Assembly (NCBI RefSeq): GCF_023100805.1 | Contig: NZ_CP095855.1 | Span: forward strand, 3,141,001 to 3,205,000 | From: Chitinophaga filiformis | GTDB taxonomy: Bacteria > Bacteroidota > Bacteroidia > Chitinophagales > Chitinophagaceae | Length of the DNA stretch: 64,000 nucleotides | Direction: 5' to 3' | Shown: positions 43,453 through 52,018 of the stretch, one piece after another | Position numbering within the stretch: position 1 is the first letter of the stretch | Layout: every line of letters begins with the position of its first letter | Notes under the pieces: generated by a model | What the model was told of the DNA's origin: nothing | Seen by the model: the letters and a program-made list of their open reading frames with translations, nothing else | Database searches by the model: none | Program-made: the position numbers and the translations under genes

Positions 43453-45126
43453 TCAGACGGTGAACCGGAAATAAGACCATTCAGACCAGGAGCAATAGCG
43501 GTCGCCTACTTTGGCCCTCACCCGCCAACGCCCTGGTTGTGCACCTACGGAATTGTGATTGAAGGAGGTGCCTGTAATGTTGTGGTATACGCTTAAGCTG
43601 CGGAATGATTCAGCTGCCCATTGGCCGCCAGTAATAGCGCCAAAGGCGTCTACTTCCAGTGAGTAGGTTACTCCCGGTATATTTACCGGCGCCCAGCGGA
43701 AGGTCATGGTGCGTGGATAGTGATTGAACACTGCTCCATCAGCAGGGTCCTGTAATCCAGGTACTGCGCCTTTCCACCAGGCGAGGGTAGGATCTCCCAG
43801 AATACTTATACCATAGAACCACTGTCTTTCACCCAGGTCGTGATCCGCACCCCGGGCCTGCCACCACTGTGTGAGCGCTGCACCTATGCAGCTACCTTTG
43901 CCGATAGGCTCATAGAAGTCTGCAAAGAACAGCATAGAGCCTGTTTTAGTGCTGCCAATTACCGTTAGCCCCATGTTCGTTTCTCCGCCCTTCTTGTCAA
44001 AGATGTACCATCCGCCGAGGTAATCATTTTCTGTGAAGCGCGCAGTGCTGCAGCAGAACAGGTTAAAGAAATTGGCGTTCGGACAATGTTCATCCCTGAA
44101 ATAGGACCTGTCGATCCATTCTGTAGTACCTGCCGCGGGAACACGGAAGGAATGTACATAGGGAGAGGAATGGGAGCATAACTGTACAAAGGAACGGGTC
44201 TTGTTGATCTCTGTTTTGTACAGGTCAGCATCTGTAATGTCGGGATTGGTGTATTTGGTGATATAGGCAGAAGGAGTCATCAGGTCCATCTCACAATCAT
44301 CAAACCCTGTCCAGTCGTCTTCCACATATGCCAGCGCGGAGCGGGAATGCCCCAGGGCGCCCATACGAAACAGGTGATTGCGGTCAAAGTAGTTGTTGAT
44401 CAGCGCCACATCATTACCGCCGGCGGTAGGCGTCCAGATACGTCCTACCCAGATCTCGGGTGTAACATTGCCGCTTACTGCATTATACCTGCCATTTCCG
44501 TCAGGATCTGTCCAGGTACCATTGGTGTCCATGTAGAACAAATCGCAGGGGAATTCAGCATGTGCGCCATAGAAATCGTCATCCATTTCAAACCATGCCA
44601 CCGGAATAGCGCCTACCATTACGACGCCTGTAGGGGCTTTATCGCGGATGTAGTTCCTGATATAGGCGGGTTTACCTCCCTGTACCACGTGAATAGTGGC
44701 CCAGAAGCCGTCCCTGCCCAGGTCCAGCACATAGCGGTGAATGCGGTCCTGTACCTTTTCGAAGATATCAGCATGTACCATCACCAGTACCTTGCCGTGG
44801 GTATAACGAACTTTATTATAGCTATTCAGGTAGCTTTCTCCCGCCGGGTAGGAAGGCCGGGGCTTTTCCTCAATAAGGGGTTTCAGCTCCAGGAAATGCT
44901 TGTAGCGCGACAGGTAGTCGTTGTAGGTTTGTAGTTGTATGTTGTCTTTGTCAGTCAGTCGCAGGTTCCGGACACTTTTATACGCCTGCCCGAGTTTATA
45001 CTTACGGCCTACTGCTTCAAGGTTGAAAATGGTCCTGTCCTGTACGACCTGCGTACGGATATGTTGCAGCTCCGCAAGTGCCCGCCTTTCATCTGCTGAT
45101 GCCTGGTTTTTCTTTTCTTTTGACAT
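43453..45126 (-). CDS. C25-like (gingipain/caspase-fold) cysteine peptidase, no signal peptide
   Basis: 557 aa starting MSKEKKNQASADERRALAEL. A helical N-terminal 80 residues lead into an alpha/beta domain: GKVLVMVHADIFEKV near 111-125, GVVMVGAIPVAWF near 167-179, and TPEIWVGRIWTPT near 222-234. The catalytic candidates are H319 in QLCSHSSPYVH and Cys358 or Cys359 in NFFNLFCCSTARF, matching the His...Cys order of gingipains and other clan CD peptidases. The C-terminal 100 residues look like a fibronectin-type domain (PADGAVFNHYPRTMTFRWAP). There is no Sec signal and no T9SS domain, unlike gingipains. It might process cytosolic proteins or leave by an unknown route. The call is domain-level; activity is unproven. 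Confidence 0.7.
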   Translation of the reverse strand: MSKEKKNQASADERRALAELQHIRTQVVQDRTIFNLEAVGRKYKLGQAYKSVRNLRLTDKDNIQLQTYNDYLSRYKHFLELKPLIEEKPRPSYPAGESYLNSYNKVRYTHGKVLVMVHADIFEKVQDRIHRYVLDLGRDGFWATIHVVQGGKPAYIRNYIRDKAPTGVVMVGAIPVAWFEMDDDFYGAHAEFPCDLFYMDTNGTWTDPDGNGRYNAVSGNVTPEIWVGRIWTPTAGGNDVALINNYFDRNHLFRMGALGHSRSALAYVEDDWTGFDDCEMDLMTPSAYITKYTNPDITDADLYKTEINKTRSFVQLCSHSSPYVHSFRVPAAGTTEWIDRSYFRDEHCPNANFFNLFCCSTARFTENDYLGGWYIFDKKGGETNMGLTVIGSTKTGSMLFFADFYEPIGKGSCIGAALTQWWQARGADHDLGERQWFYGISILGDPTLAWWKGAVPGLQDPADGAVFNHYPRTMTFRWAPVNIPGVTYSLEVDAFGAITGGQWAAESFRSLSVYHNITGTSFNHNSVGAQPGRWRVRAKVGDRYCSWSEWSYFRFTV

Positions 45127-45441
45127 TTTGGGGTGCTTTGGGGTGTTAACGATGAAGACAAAGGTAAGATGCTGAAATGTAAGCTGTTGGGTAGAAAATA
45201 CCTGATTTCAGCGTATTTATACGCGAATTGAAATTGAACTGCAGACGTTGAGGGAAGCCAAATAGCCAATATCCTCCCGGCACCAGTCCGGTATCACTAT
45301 AGTACCAATGGCCTAAACTTACGTACATCTTACGTCCTGAACGTAAGATGTACGTAAGTTTAGGCCATTGTCAGGCCATTGGTACCGAATACATACACTA
45401 TTGAAACCCTATCGCGGATAGCTGTTTCATAAAAAATGTCA
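45127..45441. other. Non-coding gap with a long palindrome
   Basis: About 315 bp between the start of the C25-like gene and the stop of the desaturase gene (both minus). It must hold the peptidase promoter. The palindrome at 45306-45370 is listed separately. Confidence 0.5.
45306..45370. repeat. Perfect 30-bp-arm palindrome
   Basis: Arms 45306-45335 and 45341-45370 are perfect reverse complements over 30 bp around a 5-nt loop (cctga). Inside each arm the sub-motif acgtac/gtaagat recurs (acttacgtacatcttacgt). Part of the arm recurs immediately after it: gccattggtacc around 45375-45386 mirrors agtaccaatggc at 45301-45312, making a nested repeat. There is no T-run. It is not a simple terminator for the desaturase, whose stop is about 70 bp away. 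Confidence 0.85.
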
Positions 45442-46452
45442 TCAGACAGCCATTGCGCGCACAGGCGCAGGTCGCATTTTTAACTGCCTGATGGTGATCA
45501 TTTTATTGACCTCAGGGCTCCAGATCTTCAGTTTCAGGCATGCTGCAATAGCCCTGGGCGACAGTGAAGTGGTTTTGGCCTGTTGTAGTTCGGGAATAGC
45601 CGCCATTGCCTCCGGCAGGCGGTAAAAAGGTATACGGGAATTCAGGTGGTGAATATGATGATAGCCAATATTGCCGGTTACCCAATTCCAGAAAGGGCTC
45701 ATCAGCATATAGCTGGAAGACGCCATAGCAGCAGTGTCATGACACCATCCTTCCTTGTCCCGGAAGGTTACGCCGGGAAAATTATGCTGTGCGTAAAATA
45801 GGTAAGCGCCAATAGCACAGGCGATGAAAAATGGTATGATAAGCAGCAGGAGCAGGCTGAGCCAGCCCATAAAAATAAACAGCAGCGTACCGGCAGCGAA
45901 ATGCAATACCAGGGCCAGCAGGGAATCCATATGCCGGGAAGGGCTGCTGGTAAAGGAACGCAGGCTCATACCCACCATGAACATGCTGATATATCCGAAC
46001 AGGATGGTGACCGGGTGGCGGGCAGCCAGGTAAGAACGTCTTTCTGCAGGAGTCGATTCCAGGAATTTCTGCTGTGTCATGATCGGAAAGGAACCAATGC
46101 TGGCCGTGAACAGCTTGGAATTGTGCGCATGATGATAGTCGTGCGAGCGCTTCCAGATGCTGGCAGGAGCCAGTATAAACACGCCAAAGGCGCTGAACAG
46201 CAATTTGGCTGCCCTTGATTGATAAAGAATAGTGTGATGCTGGTAGTCATGATAGATCACGAACATCCGGACGATCACCAACCCGGACAGTATACTGCAA
46301 AGAATGCGTAAAAACAGCCAGGGAAGGAAGGCAGTGCCTGCAAAAAGTCCGGCCAGTATCACCGCGGTGGAAAGGGTATAATACCAGCTTTTCCAGCGGG
46401 TCTCTTTCGCATATGGTTTTGTGGCAAGGATCAGTTGTTTTCCTGTTAGCAT
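45442..46452 (-). CDS. Membrane fatty acid desaturase
   Basis: 336 aa. Four hydrophobic spans carry the histidine boxes of the desaturase family: HDYQHH at 68-73, HDYHHAH at 104-110, and HHIHHL near 267-272, which bind a di-iron centre. It inserts a double bond in acyl chains (membrane or lipid A-associated), adjusting fluidity. Sphingolipid-desaturase-like enzymes share the boxes, so the substrate is open. It is 56 bp downstream of the lysophospholipid/lipid A acyltransferase gene in the same direction, which suggests a lipid-modifying operon. Confidence 0.9.
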   Translation of the reverse strand: MLTGKQLILATKPYAKETRWKSWYYTLSTAVILAGLFAGTAFLPWLFLRILCSILSGLVIVRMFVIYHDYQHHTILYQSRAAKLLFSAFGVFILAPASIWKRSHDYHHAHNSKLFTASIGSFPIMTQQKFLESTPAERRSYLAARHPVTILFGYISMFMVGMSLRSFTSSPSRHMDSLLALVLHFAAGTLLFIFMGWLSLLLLLIIPFFIACAIGAYLFYAQHNFPGVTFRDKEGWCHDTAAMASSSYMLMSPFWNWVTGNIGYHHIHHLNSRIPFYRLPEAMAAIPELQQAKTTSLSPRAIAACLKLKIWSPEVNKMITIRQLKMRPAPVRAMAV

Positions 46453-46507
46453 TGGTTCTGTAAGTAATATGTGTAGGTGTAATAAGGTATAGGATAGGTT
46501 TTGTCTG

Positions 46508-47416
46508 TCAGGCGGTGGCTATCTGCTGCTCAGCAGGTTGTTTTGCCGCCTCTGGCCGTCTATGTTTCCATCTTCTGTGACTCCAGAGCCAGAACTCGGG
46601 ATGAGCGCAGATATCATGTTCCAATGCCTGGGTATGAGCTGTGGTGATCTCTCCGTCTTTGGTAGCCGCCGGCTGGTCAAAGAGCGTACGTGCGGAGATC
46701 TCGTAATAACCGCGTTTTACGCGCTGTACCCGCACATACACTACCGGATAGTTCATTTTACGGGCAATCTTCTCGGTGCCCTGGAAAACAGGTGTATCCT
46801 GGTGCAGGAAATTGGTCCAGTAAGCGCTGTTTGGTGCAGGTGTCTGGTCGGCTATAAAAGCAGTAGCATCCAGTTCGCTTTTGTGCGCTACCATATCGCG
46901 GAAAGTATCTTTCATACTAATGAGGCCTGTACCGAAACGGGTACGCATGCGGTACATCAGTCCGTTGAAATATTTATTGCTGAGGGGGTGGTATACCACA
47001 TAGAGGTGGTGTTTCCCCTGGAGGCTGAAAGTATTACCTGCCCACTCCCAGTTGCCATAATGCCCCATCACGATCATAATGCTTTTGTTTTCGGCTGCAT
47101 AGCGGTCAAACAGGGCCTGTGCTTCCGGTGTGAGTTTGCAGCGCCTGATGGCGGCGGCACGGGAAATGGTCAGTGTCTTGAACGTTTCCAGCAGCAGATC
47201 GCAGAAATAACGGTAAAACCGGCGGCGGATCTTTTCAATCTCCTGCGGAGACTTATCCGGGAAAGCGTTTTGCAGGTTTTGAAGTACTACCTTCTTACGG
47301 TAACCAATTACATAATACAGCAAAAGGAACATCACATCACAAACACCGTAAAATAACGGGAATGGTAACAGGGATATAAGATAGATAAACGGTAGTACGA
47401 TATAATAAGTCAGCAT
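46508..47416 (-). CDS. LpxL/HtrB-type lipid A lauroyl/acyl transferase
   Basis: 302 aa. An N-terminal membrane anchor (YYIVLPFIYLISLLPFPLFY) precedes the acyltransferase domain. The catalytic motif HxxxxxE is HYGNWEW at about 118-124. The second block, DQTPAPNSAYWTNFLHQDTP, is typical of the family. It adds a secondary acyl chain to lipid A precursors at the inner membrane's cytosolic face. First gene of a two-gene unit with the desaturase. Confidence 0.9.
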   Translation of the reverse strand: MLTYYIVLPFIYLISLLPFPLFYGVCDVMFLLLYYVIGYRKKVVLQNLQNAFPDKSPQEIEKIRRRFYRYFCDLLLETFKTLTISRAAAIRRCKLTPEAQALFDRYAAENKSIMIVMGHYGNWEWAGNTFSLQGKHHLYVVYHPLSNKYFNGLMYRMRTRFGTGLISMKDTFRDMVAHKSELDATAFIADQTPAPNSAYWTNFLHQDTPVFQGTEKIARKMNYPVVYVRVQRVKRGYYEISARTLFDQPAATKDGEITTAHTQALEHDICAHPEFWLWSHRRWKHRRPEAAKQPAEQQIATA

Positions 47417-47488
47417 TGGTTCAAAATTACAAATTAAAAATTAATATAAAACAATGCATTTTAGTTGTATATGCAGTAAAAATGAGTG

Positions 47489-47554
47489 TCAATTATACCG
47501 AAACTGAGTTTCAATTGTATCGGAACCAGGTTTCAATTGTATCATTGACGAATA
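47489..47554. repeat. Three tandem 22-bp units upstream of fucosidase (operator-like)
   Basis: The motif tcaattgtatc starts at 47511 and 47533, and a variant tcaattatacc at 47489, exactly 22 bp apart each time. Spacing of two helical turns puts the motifs on one face of DNA, as for multiple dimer-binding sites of a regulator. The stretch lies 94-159 bp upstream of the fucosidase ATG and about 70-140 bp from the divergent acyltransferase start. The regulator is unknown. Confidence 0.6.
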
Positions 47555-47647
47555 TTCCCGTCCCGACCCCTATCCGCATACCCGATTTTGCTTGTATTTG
47601 CTGGCATTTCTCTGTATTATTATCGCTCACGCAAATGCGACCAAAAT

Positions 47648-48991
47648 ATGTTGAGACGAATTTTACTGGCAGTGTTCGGCCTGGCCATGTGTATCAGTGC
47701 CAGCGCACAAAAAACGGCCAATGATCCTGCGAAAGAGAAATGGTTTATGGACCTCGGACTGGGAATGTTCATTCACTGGAGCGTGGACGTACAGGTAGGC
47801 GCTGTGATCAGCCATTCCATGGCGGGTGCTTCCGACGATTACCTGGAGCGTTTTACCACGGAACTGCCCAAAACATTCAATCCGCATAAGTTCAACCCGG
47901 ACGACTGGGCAGTACTGGCTAAGCTGGCAGGCATGAAGTATATTGTTTTCACAGCTAAACATCATGCCGGCTTCTGTATGTGGGATACCAAAACGACGCC
48001 TTTCAACATCATGAACACCCCTTTCAAAAAAGATGCGACCCGCGCCATCTTTGATGCCTTCCGCAAACAGGGGATCGCTATTGGCGTCTATTTCTCGCCC
48101 GAAGACTTCTATTACCTCTACAAGCATAAGATACCTATCGGCAGAATGCAGTTACCACAGCATTTCCCGGAAAAGAACCCCGGTCTGATGGCCTACGACA
48201 AGTCGCAACTGAAAGAGTTGCTGACCAATTACGGGAAGATCGATTTTATCTTCTTTGACGGTCCGGCAGAAGGACTGAAAGAATACGCCTGGGAACTGCA
48301 GCCGGATATTGTGGTGACCCGCGGACAAATGAACACGCCGGAGCAGGAGCTGCCGGATGCCATTATGCCCGGCCCCTGGGAGGCCTGTTTTACAATGGGG
48401 ACCGACTGGCAGTACAAACCGACCAATGATCCGCAGAAATCAGGAACAGAAATGATCAATATGCTGATAGAGACCCGCGCCAAGGGAGGGAACCTATTGC
48501 TGAATGTGGGGCCCAAACCCGATGGAGAGATCCAGATAGAACAGGAGGCCCTGCTGCGCGAACTGGCACTCTGGAACCTGGCTAACGGAGAGGCGGTACA
48601 GGGGGTAAGACCCTGGCATATTGCAAGGGAAGGCAATATATGGTTCACCCGCGGAAAGGATACCAGTACCGTGTACGCGTTTGTACCGGGAGGCAAAGAC
48701 TGGAAATACGGGGAAAGAAAGGACCTGGTGATCCGTACACTGGAGGGTACACCCCAGACCAAAGTGTCCATCCTTGGGTATGCCAGTGAGCTGGTGGAGT
48801 ATAAGGAAGGCTTTGATGCAGGCATTTATTCCCAGTCAACACCAGTGGGGCTGCTGATCAGCGCTGTGAACGGACAACGTTTCTATACTGACAGGAAGTG
48901 GCCAAACCCCGTGGTGATAAAGATCGAAAATGTAAAATACCGGCCGGTGACGGCGAGCTATAAACAGAGCACAATTGATGGTGCTAAATAG
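47648..48991 (+). CDS. Secreted alpha-L-fucosidase (GH29)
   Basis: 447 aa from the ATG at 47648 (MLRRILLAVFGLAMCISASA), chosen because the signal peptide starts there; the upstream in-frame codons are polar. The GH29 barrel (about 25-330) has LGMFIHWSVDVQVG, YIVFTAKHHAGFCMWDTKTT and IGVYFSPEDFYYL. The expected nucleophile is the Asp of IDFIFFDGPAEG. The usual C-terminal beta domain follows. GH29 removes alpha-L-fucose from glycans. No T9SS domain, so periplasmic. It has its own leader with a 22-bp repeat array. Confidence 0.9.
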   Translation: MLRRILLAVFGLAMCISASAQKTANDPAKEKWFMDLGLGMFIHWSVDVQVGAVISHSMAGASDDYLERFTTELPKTFNPHKFNPDDWAVLAKLAGMKYIVFTAKHHAGFCMWDTKTTPFNIMNTPFKKDATRAIFDAFRKQGIAIGVYFSPEDFYYLYKHKIPIGRMQLPQHFPEKNPGLMAYDKSQLKELLTNYGKIDFIFFDGPAEGLKEYAWELQPDIVVTRGQMNTPEQELPDAIMPGPWEACFTMGTDWQYKPTNDPQKSGTEMINMLIETRAKGGNLLLNVGPKPDGEIQIEQEALLRELALWNLANGEAVQGVRPWHIAREGNIWFTRGKDTSTVYAFVPGGKDWKYGERKDLVIRTLEGTPQTKVSILGYASELVEYKEGFDAGIYSQSTPVGLLISAVNGQRFYTDRKWPNPVVIKIENVKYRPVTASYKQSTIDGAK

Positions 48992-49004
48992 CAAAAGGCA
49001 TATT

Positions 49005-49042
49005 CCCGCAGGACTACATTTACAAGTCTGTAGTCCTGCGGG
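49005..49042. terminator. Hairpin after fucosidase
   Basis: Arms cccgcaggactaca (49005-49018) and tgtagtcctgcggg (49029-49042), 14 bp perfect, 10-nt loop. There is no clear U-tract (followed by gaattcctg), so it may be a stem-loop that protects the 3' end or a factor-dependent stop. The remaining gap to 49348 holds no gene I can support. Confidence 0.6.
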
Positions 49043-49348
49043 GAATTCCTGCAACTATCTGTATAGCGTATACGCGGTGTACCGGGGGCATTGATCAGTC
49101 TCTTCAGTTTGGCCATGACATATAGTTGTTGAGGTAATCTCTCAAAGGATACAGCTGGCGGACTTGATCCGGCTTGCCAAAATATTTTTAGTTTACTCAA
49201 AGTTCCCTACTTTTGTCTTAACTGATAATCACATCTATCCTGACACTTCACATGTAACCAACCGTATTTCAGAAAAGCAATGTAGCCTGTACCCCAAGCA
49301 GCTATGTTATCGTTTTGCCACAACAGGAGTTATCTAAATGCTGATGAT

Positions 49349-50053
49349 ATGGAAAACACAGACAAAGCGCTGTTCACGAACCGTCGTGACTTTCTGGGTA
49401 AAATGATGCTGGGTGCAACTGCATTAAGTTTACCATCATTAGGGGCCTTACCGCTGTATGCGGCAACGCCGGCAAGCCCTGTTACATTGGGTGGCGAGGA
49501 TCCGGAAGCCTGGATCAACAAGATCAAGGGAAAACATCGCCTCGTACTGGATGTGCCGGAGCCACATGAAATATTCCCGTTCGCATGGGCGAAGGTATTC
49601 CTGTTAACGAATGAGGCAACAGGTGTACCTGAAAAAGACTGTGGCGTGGTGGTCGTATTACGGCACAATGCTATTCCTTACGCCATGAAAGATGAACTGT
49701 GGGCGAAGTATAAGTTCGGCGAAGTATTCAAGGCGCAGGATCCGCTCACGAAAGCTCCTGCAACAAGGAATCCCTTCTGGCAGCCGAAAGCAGGCGATTT
49801 TAGCGTTCCCGGCATCGGGAATGTGGCTATCGGGATTAACGAATTGCAGGATAGTGGTGTAATGTTTGGCGTCTGCAATATGGCGCTGACAGTCTACAGC
49901 GCTATTGTAGCACAACAAACGGGCGGGCAGGCGGAAGAAATTAAAAAAGAATGGATCGGAGGTCTCTTACCTGGTATACAGATAGTACCATCCGGCATAT
50001 GGGCCATCAGCCGCGCACAGGAAAAGAACTGCGCATATTGTTTCGCCGGTTGA
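49349..50053 (+). CDS. Tat-exported DsrE-like protein
   Basis: 234 aa from the ATG at 49349. The N-terminus carries a twin-arginine motif, TNRRDFLGKM, followed by a hydrophobic stretch, predicting Tat export of a folded protein. The mature part has the pattern of DsrE/DsrF-like domains: HRLVLDVPEP, KVFLLTNEATGV, CGVVVVLRHNAIPYAM and SGVMFGVCNMAL, in which the cysteine sits at the position of the sulfur-carrying Cys. It ends NCAYCFAG with two more Cys. Such proteins often carry persulfide. A haem c protein starts 17 bp downstream, so a sulfur-transfer partner is likely. Confidence 0.75.
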   Translation: MENTDKALFTNRRDFLGKMMLGATALSLPSLGALPLYAATPASPVTLGGEDPEAWINKIKGKHRLVLDVPEPHEIFPFAWAKVFLLTNEATGVPEKDCGVVVVLRHNAIPYAMKDELWAKYKFGEVFKAQDPLTKAPATRNPFWQPKAGDFSVPGIGNVAIGINELQDSGVMFGVCNMALTVYSAIVAQQTGGQAEEIKKEWIGGLLPGIQIVPSGIWAISRAQEKNCAYCFAG

Positions 50054-50070
50054 TCCGTTAATCATCACCT

Positions 50071-50994
50071 ATGCGACTTGTTGTGATGATGCTGTTCATC
50101 TTCTGGACAGTAACGGTGGTTCTTATGCCCATAGCCTGCAGGAATGATAAGGCATATTGGACACCTCCCGATACTGCAGACATTTCTCATACCGCTGCGG
50201 GTGAGCTGGTATTATATGGCCGGGAACTCATAGCCCGTACTGCTGTTTACCTGGGGCCGGAAGGCAAGATCGCCAATATCAGTAATGGCATGAATTGCCA
50301 GAATTGTCACCTTGAAGCAGGTACTAAATTTCTCGGGAATAACTATGCAGCGGCAGCAGCAAATTATCCCCGTTTCAGGGAACGTAGCGGAATGGTAGAG
50401 TCGCTGGAAAAAAAGATCAATGATTGCCTGATCAGAAGCCTGAATGGCACTGCATTGGATAGCAACAGCCGCGAAATGAGGGCGATGATAGCCTATATAA
50501 AATGGGTCGGAAAGGATATCGCCAAAGGGCATAGGCCTCCCGGCAGTGGCATTAAGGAATTACCATACCTGCCAAGGGCGGCTGATACAATAAAGGGCAA
50601 AATGATCTTTGAACGCGAATGTGTGCAATGTCATGGCCGCGACGGAAGTGGAAAATATGATTCATCCGGTATAAATTATTTGTATCCGCCTTTGTGGGGA
50701 ATACATAGCTATAATACGGGCGCGGGCATTTTCAGGCTGACAAAATTAGCAGGATTTGTCAAGGCAAATATGCCTTTCGGAAATGCATATCTTAGTGAAG
50801 AGGAAGCCTGGGATGTAGCGGCGTATGTAAATTCGCAGTTGAGGCCGGTGAAGGCATTTGAAGGTGACTGGCCACTGTTATCAACTAAACCTGTGGATGT
50901 GGCGACAGGGCCTTTCCCTGATACGTTTTCTGTTATACAGCATAAGTATGGGCCATTTGGGCCGATTGTACAGAGCAGGAAGAAAAAGAAATAA
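50071..50994 (+). CDS. Dihaem cytochrome c, TsdA-like (thiosulfate dehydrogenase family)
   Basis: 307 aa. A signal sequence with lipobox-like LMPIAC gives Cys23 as a possible lipid anchor. Two haem c sites: CQNCH at 76-80 and CVQCH at 184-188. The region GRELIARTAVYLGPEGKIAN before the first haem, together with two c-type domains, resembles TsdA, which oxidises two thiosulfate to tetrathionate and donates electrons to the quinol/oxidase chain. It follows the DsrE-like gene by 17 bp, so a sulfur-oxidising pair is likely. A diagnostic Cys ligand at haem 1 was not checked, so the reaction is an inference. Confidence 0.75.
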   Translation: MRLVVMMLFIFWTVTVVLMPIACRNDKAYWTPPDTADISHTAAGELVLYGRELIARTAVYLGPEGKIANISNGMNCQNCHLEAGTKFLGNNYAAAAANYPRFRERSGMVESLEKKINDCLIRSLNGTALDSNSREMRAMIAYIKWVGKDIAKGHRPPGSGIKELPYLPRAADTIKGKMIFERECVQCHGRDGSGKYDSSGINYLYPPLWGIHSYNTGAGIFRLTKLAGFVKANMPFGNAYLSEEEAWDVAAYVNSQLRPVKAFEGDWPLLSTKPVDVATGPFPDTFSVIQHKYGPFGPIVQSRKKKK

Positions 50995-50998
50995 CCGC

Positions 50999-51226
50999 TT
51001 AAGTACGGTTATTTCTTTCCTGTTCCTCCATTTGCTCGAGTATAATGTCATAAAAAGGCTTGGGTTGGAACTTATCTTCTACAATCCCCCATGGATACAT
51101 TTTAGCTCGTATGCAATCTACTGGTATCATGTCTCTTGGATGTACTCCTCCTGGAAAGCCATATTTCAGATGATCGACCAGGACATCATCGATTTCCTTG
51201 TATTTTGGTTTTCTCTTCCACCACAT
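50999..51226 (-). CDS. Small hypothetical protein (75 aa)
   Basis: Starts MWWKRKPKYKEIDDVLVDHL and ends LEQMEEQERNNRT. Charged, soluble, with no recognised family. Its 5' end overlaps the 3' end of the 51166-51816 gene by 61 bp, in another frame, which suggests translational coupling. It converges with the cytochrome gene with 4 bp between the stops. Confidence 0.5.
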   Translation of the reverse strand: MWWKRKPKYKEIDDVLVDHLKYGFPGGVHPRDMIPVDCIRAKMYPWGIVEDKFQPKPFYDIILEQMEEQERNNRT

Positions 51227-51816
51227 ATATGATTGGTTTTAGTAAAACTACTTAAATTATTAATTGCTTCTTTTTTAAGAATGGTCTTTTTTTCAGAATT
51301 TATTTCCATCCAAATGCAGTGCAGGTAAGGGATGCAAGCCATGATTGCAAACCGGAACGCCCAATTGTAGAATGATGTTTTGCGATTCAGTTTTAACCTG
51401 CTTGCAACAACGGCTTTTTCAAGTTCCATGATGTAATAGGTTTTTATGATGGTGTCAGTTTGAATAGAGGGAATGCCCTTTTTTTCAAATATTTGCTTAA
51501 TCCTTGTATAATATACACTAGGGGCAATTAGAACATACAACGCTTCCGGTGATAAAAGCAGAACTGAATTAACAACGGAAACACCGGAAAGAACACAGAA
51601 CAAATAAAATGAGCAATAGTATGACCAGTGATATTGCTCCGTGCTAAAAAATAAAGTCTGAATGATCGGTACCAGGAAAATGCAAAATGCAGAATAGATC
51701 ACAAGTAGTGTCGTAAAGCGATCGACACTCTTCTGGTGAAGATTTGCATACTGCTCCAGCCGTTGTTCATTGATCTCAATAATATAGTCGAGATCATAAA
51801 AAGATTTATTCCCCAT
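51166..51816 (-). CDS. Unrecognised membrane protein (216 aa)
   Basis: I take the ATG at 51816 (MGNKSFYDLDYIIEINEQRL) over the TTG at 51837. A soluble helix of about 45 residues (ending LHQKSVDRFT) precedes two hydrophobic spans, about 37-54 and 66-95 (YSAFCIFLVPIIQTLFF; YCSFYLFCVLSGVSVV), then a helical cytoplasmic tail with a third apolar stretch around 155-170. No family recognised. It overlaps a small ORF downstream. AT-rich, unlike its neighbours, suggesting acquired DNA. Confidence 0.6.
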   Translation of the reverse strand: MGNKSFYDLDYIIEINEQRLEQYANLHQKSVDRFTTLLVIYSAFCIFLVPIIQTLFFSTEQYHWSYYCSFYLFCVLSGVSVVNSVLLLSPEALYVLIAPSVYYTRIKQIFEKKGIPSIQTDTIIKTYYIMELEKAVVASRLKLNRKTSFYNWAFRFAIMACIPYLHCIWMEINSEKKTILKKEAINNLSSFTKTNHICGGRENQNTRKSMMSWSII

Positions 51817-52018
51817 TACAAGAAAATTAACAATCAATAAATGTTCGACAGGGGAATTGAAGAGAAAGTGTGCTATAAAAAAATAGCGGACTCAAAAATA
51901 AGGATATTTTATATGCCAAAATAAGCCCACAGAAAATTATCTTAGAATTCTCTTAACATTAAGATAATTTCGGTTTTCTTCTTTTAAATACCAACTTGCC
52001 TTGCATAACAGGATTATA

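Noticed and set aside
46538..47356. 272-codon plus-strand ORF
   Set aside because: Antisense shadow of the LpxL-type acyltransferase gene, which has clear motifs.
47489..47554. CRISPR-like repeats
   Set aside because: The 22-bp period with no spacers is too short. It looks like operator sites.
47416..47724. 102-codon plus-strand ORF upstream of fucosidase
   Set aside because: Overlaps the fucosidase signal peptide in another frame and runs through the repeat. A shadow.
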